Positions 5,659 to 7,883 of a stretch of 7,883 nucleotides of DNA are shown one piece after another. The translations under genes and the position numbers were made by a program. The notes beneath the pieces are model-generated. The model searched no databases and had not been told where the DNA came from. It saw only the letters and a program-made list of their open reading frames with translations. Source of the DNA: Methanocorpusculum sp. (GTDB lineage: Archaea > Halobacteriota > Methanomicrobia > Methanomicrobiales > Methanocorpusculaceae); NCBI GenBank assembly GCA_029987025.1, contig DALTWQ010000059.1:1-7883 (forward strand), in the 5' to 3' direction. Position 1 is the stretch's first letter. Each line of letters begins with the position of its first letter.

Positions 5659-5770
5659 GTATTAAACTTGATTTCTGCAGACAAAATTACGAACTCCATA
5701 TGATTTTCCGTCACATAATAAAACAGGAAAAATACATGCTTCTGCTGTAATCGATACTATCATAAAAGAT

Positions 5771-5787
5771 AAAGTATAATATATATT
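5771..5787 (+). promoter_or_regulatory. AT-rich promoter and possible operator of the toxin-antitoxin pair
   Basis: AAAGTATAATATATATT contains TATA-like sequence about 30 bp before the ATG at 5809. It also contains the 10-bp palindrome AATATATATT (5778-5787). Autoregulation by the antitoxin or the complex at such a site would fit the type, but AT palindromes arise easily by chance. Confidence 0.4.
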
Positions 5788-5798
5788 CTAATTATTAC

Positions 5799-5803
5799 GG
5801 AGA
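5799..5803 (+). promoter_or_regulatory. Ribosome binding site of the candidate antitoxin
   Basis: GGAGA ends 5 nt before the ATG at 5809 and is the main evidence, with the downstream ATGA overlap, that this 46-codon ORF is translated. Confidence 0.6.
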
Positions 5804-5808
5804 AAAAT

Positions 5809-5949
5809 ATGGGAGTCAAAGAAGATATTATTTCCTATGAATTCACCGAAGAAACCTTCATAAAAGACTATAAAAAGACCGCAGAAATCCTTGACGCAGA
5901 AACACGCAGATCAATCAAACGCATGAATGAGATAGCATCTCGTACATGA
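5809..5949 (+). CDS. Candidate antitoxin, 46 residues, upstream of a zeta-toxin-like kinase
   Basis: I do not recognise this protein. It is short, charged and probably helical. Residues 10-20 are acidic (YEFTEETFIKD), and residues 21-46 form a likely amphipathic helix rich in Lys, Arg and Glu (KKTAEILDAETRRSIKRMNE within it). It has a GGAGA ribosome binding site and its TGA overlaps the kinase ATG as ATGA, so the two are translationally coupled. Small antitoxin first and larger P-loop toxin second is the standard order of type II toxin-antitoxin operons. It is much shorter than PezA and lacks a visible DNA-binding domain. In epsilon-zeta systems a helix of the antitoxin blocks the toxin's ATP site, and a helical 46-mer could act alike; that is inference. 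Confidence 0.7.
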   Translation: MGVKEDIISYEFTEETFIKDYKKTAEILDAETRRSIKRMNEIASRT

Positions 5950-6662
5950 AATTTTTCATCATTTTTGCAGGACCAAACGGGTCTGGAAAATCTTCCCTGA
6001 AATCATCTCTTGGAAGGACCTATCCATTATTTGTGAACAGAGGAATTTCTTTAGATGCGGTTCAATATATCAATGCAGACTTCTGTGCCCGAACCAATCC
6101 TGTTGTATCTCAGATGCCTGCCGGTTTCGAAAAAGACAAAGCAGCATGGGAGGCAACTGAGCGCTGGAGAAACAGCGCCCTGGAATCCGGAGACAACATC
6201 ATCTGGGAAACAGTATTCTCTGACAAAAGACGTCTTGATGAGATAGAAAAAGCACGTGCCCTCGGGTATTACATCATTGTAATCTATGTAACTACCTTAT
6301 CTCCGGATATTAACATCGAACGCATTAAATGCCGCGTAAAAAGCGGCGGGCATGGTGTTCCGGAAGATAAGATAATATCCCGGTATCACAAGGCAACGAA
6401 TCTTCTGCCGGAGATTATACTTGCTGCAGATGATGTAATTGTATATGATAACTCATCAGAGTATCCGGTTCAGACGTTCTATAAATTGGAAAAAGGCCAT
6501 ACTATTCTTCCGTTTTCAAAACCTCCAAAAACAGACTGCTTTATTGCATCAAAGACTGATATTGGAAATGAGCGTTATACCTGGGTTCTTGAACATATCC
6601 TAAATCCACTTAAAGAACGCGGGTATGCTGTCTGTGAATTACCAGCCAGACGTGAATTCTGA
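5946..6662 (+). CDS. Zeta-toxin-like P-loop kinase (COG4185 type)
   Basis: A 238-residue P-loop protein of the zeta-toxin/AAA group. Seen in order: Walker A GPNGSGKSS (9-17, Lys 15); YINADFCA (41-48, with Asp 45 at the catalytic-base position of zeta toxins); ETVFS (88-92); the ARALGYYIIVIYV strand (103-115); RIKCRVKSGGHGVP (126-139) with Arg residues expected to bind phosphates; ISRY (144-147); NLLPE; and DVIVYDNS (163-170). These are hallmarks of the COG4185 subfamily. True zeta toxins phosphorylate UDP-N-acetylglucosamine, but the substrate of this subfamily is not established. Residues about 190-238 extend beyond the usual kinase core and resemble nothing I know. The ATG overlaps the small ORF upstream as ATGA. 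Base composition looks more AT-rich than the dap and hypD genes, consistent with transfer. The main doubt is whether it acts as a toxin in vivo. Confidence 0.85.
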   Translation: MKFFIIFAGPNGSGKSSLKSSLGRTYPLFVNRGISLDAVQYINADFCARTNPVVSQMPAGFEKDKAAWEATERWRNSALESGDNIIWETVFSDKRRLDEIEKARALGYYIIVIYVTTLSPDINIERIKCRVKSGGHGVPEDKIISRYHKATNLLPEIILAADDVIVYDNSSEYPVQTFYKLEKGHTILPFSKPPKTDCFIASKTDIGNERYTWVLEHILNPLKERGYAVCELPARREF

Positions 6663-6677
6663 AAGTAAGAACAAAGT

Positions 6678-6687
6678 GCTTTATCTT
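6678..6687 (+). promoter_or_regulatory. TATA-like box of the SPFH-module operon
   Basis: GCTTTATCTT is centred about 31 bp before the ATG at 6714. It predicts a leader of roughly five bases, and no ribosome binding site precedes the ATG. Confidence 0.4.
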
Positions 6688-6713
6688 TCTAACTCATACA
6701 TAGATATCATACA

Positions 6714-7079
6714 ATGTTTGAAATGAATTATACCGTAAAGGACAACAAACGCACAGCCCTTTTCTGGGCAGCTGTTACTATCATCGCCGGAATCGCCATA
6801 CTCCTCGGAGTTCTGATGCCGGCGGTATTTACCTTCTGGATGTGCGTGGGTGTTTTCCTGGTCGGTGTAGGATTTACAGCATTTATCATTGATACGGTGA
6901 TGAAAAAACCTGGATACCCGGTGTTTCCCACAATTCTTTTCATCGTCGGACTCTTAATACTGGCAGGAAATGTGCTCAGCAAAGCAGTTGACTTTAATGT
7001 CGGCGGATTTCTTGCAGCAGCAGCCCTGATTCTTATCGGAATCGCTGTTGCAGTATCAGTTCTCAGGAGAAAATACTAA
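6714..7079 (+). CDS. Four-helix integral membrane protein, first gene of SPFH module
   Basis: A 121-residue protein with no recognised family. Four hydrophobic helices are predicted by eye at about 14-36, 38-60, 70-88 and 96-115. A cytosolic-looking N terminus with KDNKR precedes the first helix, a short MKKPGYP loop lies between the second and third, and RRK stands at the C terminus. The basic residues at both ends place both termini inside by the positive-inside rule. It starts the operon and ends one base before the ATG of the next gene, whose ribosome binding site is inside this gene. Cotranscription with a helical soluble protein and an SPFH protein suggests it is the membrane anchor or partner of that assembly. 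An alternative in-frame ATG at 6723 would remove three residues. Confidence 0.75.
   Translation: MFEMNYTVKDNKRTALFWAAVTIIAGIAILLGVLMPAVFTFWMCVGVFLVGVGFTAFIIDTVMKKPGYPVFPTILFIVGLLILAGNVLSKAVDFNVGGFLAAAALILIGIAVAVSVLRRKY
7065..7070 (+). promoter_or_regulatory. Ribosome binding site deciding the start at 7081
   Basis: AGGAGA ends 10 nt before the ATG at 7081. It supports that start over the in-frame ATG at 7048, which would overlap the upstream membrane protein by 32 bp and has no such site. Confidence 0.6.
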
Positions 7080-7080
7080 G

Positions 7081-7620
7081 ATGACAGACTTACGTGAACG
7101 CGTTGAAGATGACCGCGGGCTGATTAAAAAGATTCAGCTGATTATCCCCGGATACCGCGGCTACCGTCAGAGAGAAGACGCACGTATTGCTGATTCACTG
7201 CTGCGCACTCAGATTGCCGATGCGGTAAAAGAACATATCATGCAGCCGCTCGAACTCTGCAGAGAAGAAGCATCCCGTGCTCTTGAGCTCGACATTATGA
7301 ACAATATCGCTGCTGTAATTACCAAAGCAAAGACAGCCGAGGCAAAAGTCCGCCACGCTGAACAGGGTTACTCCGGTATCTCCGCGGGTGTCAGAATCGA
7401 GCAGGAAGAGTTAAACACTCTCTACGAGCTTGACTTATCGCTTCTGACAGCAGTACAGAGCCTTGGCACAGCTGCAAAAGCTGCTGCCGATTCTGCTGCA
7501 GCAGGCGACTTTGCTGGAGTTTCTGCAAAACTTTCTGCTTTAAAGTCCGACCTGCAGGAGTTTATCAGCATCCTGGACAAACGCATCAATACCGCGGCCG
7601 GTATTCTGGTCGAGGCCTGA
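7081..7620 (+). CDS. Alpha-helical protein with GYRGYRQRED motif, partner of SPFH protein
   Basis: A 179-residue soluble protein predicted almost wholly helical, with long heptad-like stretches at about 35-95 and 105-175 and Ala-rich segments (AAKAAADSAAAGD, 131-143). The N terminus has a compact motif, IIPGYRGYRQREDARIAD (21-38). I recall similar G-Y-x-G-Y-x-x-x-E/R-x-R motifs in bacterial helical proteins encoded beside SPFH or envelope-stress genes, but cannot cite a family. No signal peptide, metal motif or catalytic signature is visible. Its stop codon TGA overlaps the ribosome binding site of the next gene, so expression is tightly coupled. A scaffold or membrane-surface polymer, loosely comparable to PspA, is a guess from helicity and context only. 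Confidence 0.75.
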   Translation: MTDLRERVEDDRGLIKKIQLIIPGYRGYRQREDARIADSLLRTQIADAVKEHIMQPLELCREEASRALELDIMNNIAAVITKAKTAEAKVRHAEQGYSGISAGVRIEQEELNTLYELDLSLLTAVQSLGTAAKAAADSAAAGDFAGVSAKLSALKSDLQEFISILDKRINTAAGILVEA

Positions 7621-7625
7621 GGTGA
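7619..7625 (+). promoter_or_regulatory. Strong ribosome binding site of the SPFH gene
   Basis: GAGGTGA is a seven-base match to the archaeal Shine-Dalgarno consensus. It ends 6 nt before the ATG at 7632 and overlaps the stop codon (7618-7620) of the preceding gene. Confidence 0.75.
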
Positions 7626-7631
7626 ATTAAG

Positions 7632-7883
7632 ATGGGATTATTTTCAAAAACAAGTGCGAATATAAATTCAGGGTCAGATATCGAAGGTGCTGACGCACGT
7701 GCAGGATTCTACTGGGTAGAAGAGTACAAGGGCGACAACGTCACCTGGCGTCTTCCGCGAAACATCATGTTAAACGATAACGTGCTCGTCAGAGAAGACG
7801 AGTACGGTATCTTCTTCCGCGACGGAAAAGCTCTTGCGGTCTTTGACCGGCCGGACAGATACGCATTAACCACGCAGACTCTT
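7632..7883 (+). CDS. COG4260-type SPFH ('virion core protein-like') protein, N-terminal part
   Basis: Only the first 84 codons are inside the window. The N terminus MGLFSKTS is followed by YWVEEYKGDNVTWRLPRN (28-44), VLVREDEYGIFFRDGKALAVF (51-71) and PDRYALTTQTL (74-84). These segments follow the start of COG4260 proteins, the YdjI-like SPFH proteins often labelled 'virion core protein'. In that family an MGLF start leads to W/Y-R-P, 'VREsQ-A-F---G---D-F-PG-Y-L-T-N' and then the SPFH domain, often with a zinc ribbon at the C terminus. SPFH proteins (stomatin, prohibitin and flotillin relatives) form large rings on membranes and organise lipid domains or proteases. The annotation rests on pattern memory of the N-terminal motif; the rest of the gene would decide it. 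Confidence 0.75.
   Translation, partial: MGLFSKTSANINSGSDIEGADARAGFYWVEEYKGDNVTWRLPRNIMLNDNVLVREDEYGIFFRDGKALAVFDRPDRYALTTQTL

Noticed and set aside
5659..5770. Possible recombination or attachment site beside the AT-rich toxin-antitoxin region
   Set aside because: No tRNA gene, integrase or flanking direct repeat could be found in the window, so insertion boundaries cannot be supported.
7048..7080. Upstream ATG giving eleven more residues to the helical SPFH-module protein
   Set aside because: It would overlap the membrane-protein gene by 32 bp and lacks a ribosome binding site, whereas AGGAGA is well placed for the ATG at 7081.

Overview
The window looks like a chromosomal segment of a methanogenic euryarchaeon. 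Evidence: genes at the head of transcription units have TATA-like boxes about 24-30 bp before the ATG and little or no ribosome binding site; genes inside operons carry GGTG/GGAG-type sites; and the gene set combines the hydrogenase maturation protein HypD, a small 2[4Fe-4S] ferredoxin, desulfoferrodoxin and an archaeal HVO_0476-type zinc-finger protein. Protein style and moderate GC suggest Methanomicrobiales, perhaps Methanocorpusculum. That placement is inference from memory, not a search result.

Layout. At the left edge, a desulfoferrodoxin / superoxide reductase gene (minus strand, cut by the window) is divergent from a gene for a probably exported or membrane-anchored protein with a Pro/Thr/Ser-rich linker and a C-terminal GTWYG domain. 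That gene ends in a perfect 12-bp-arm hairpin followed by a T tract. Next come dapA and dapB, overlapping by 8 bp and making two consecutive steps of lysine/diaminopimelate synthesis, followed by a 57-residue ferredoxin gene. A convergent gap with T tracts from both sides separates these from three minus-strand genes: a DUF4190-like membrane protein with its own promoter, and, further right, hypD followed after 2 nt by a small TPR protein. HypD is divergent from the zinc-finger gene, with a 10-bp GC-rich palindrome between them.

The right third is accessory in character. A 46-residue ORF overlaps by ATGA a zeta-toxin-like P-loop kinase; together they look like a toxin-antitoxin pair with an unrecognised antitoxin. 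The last three genes form a tight operon: a four-helix membrane protein, an alpha-helical soluble protein with a GYRGYRQRED motif, and the start of a COG4260-type SPFH ('virion core protein-like') protein that runs off the right edge. I read this as a candidate membrane-organisation or envelope-stress module.

The most notable points are the toxin-antitoxin pair, the SPFH module, the loss of the usual Cys-Cys pair in the desulfoferrodoxin FeS4 site, and the strong intrinsic-terminator-like hairpin that contains a stop codon. No tRNA, rRNA, CRISPR array or insertion sequence was seen, and no gene-free stretch exceeds about 180 bp.
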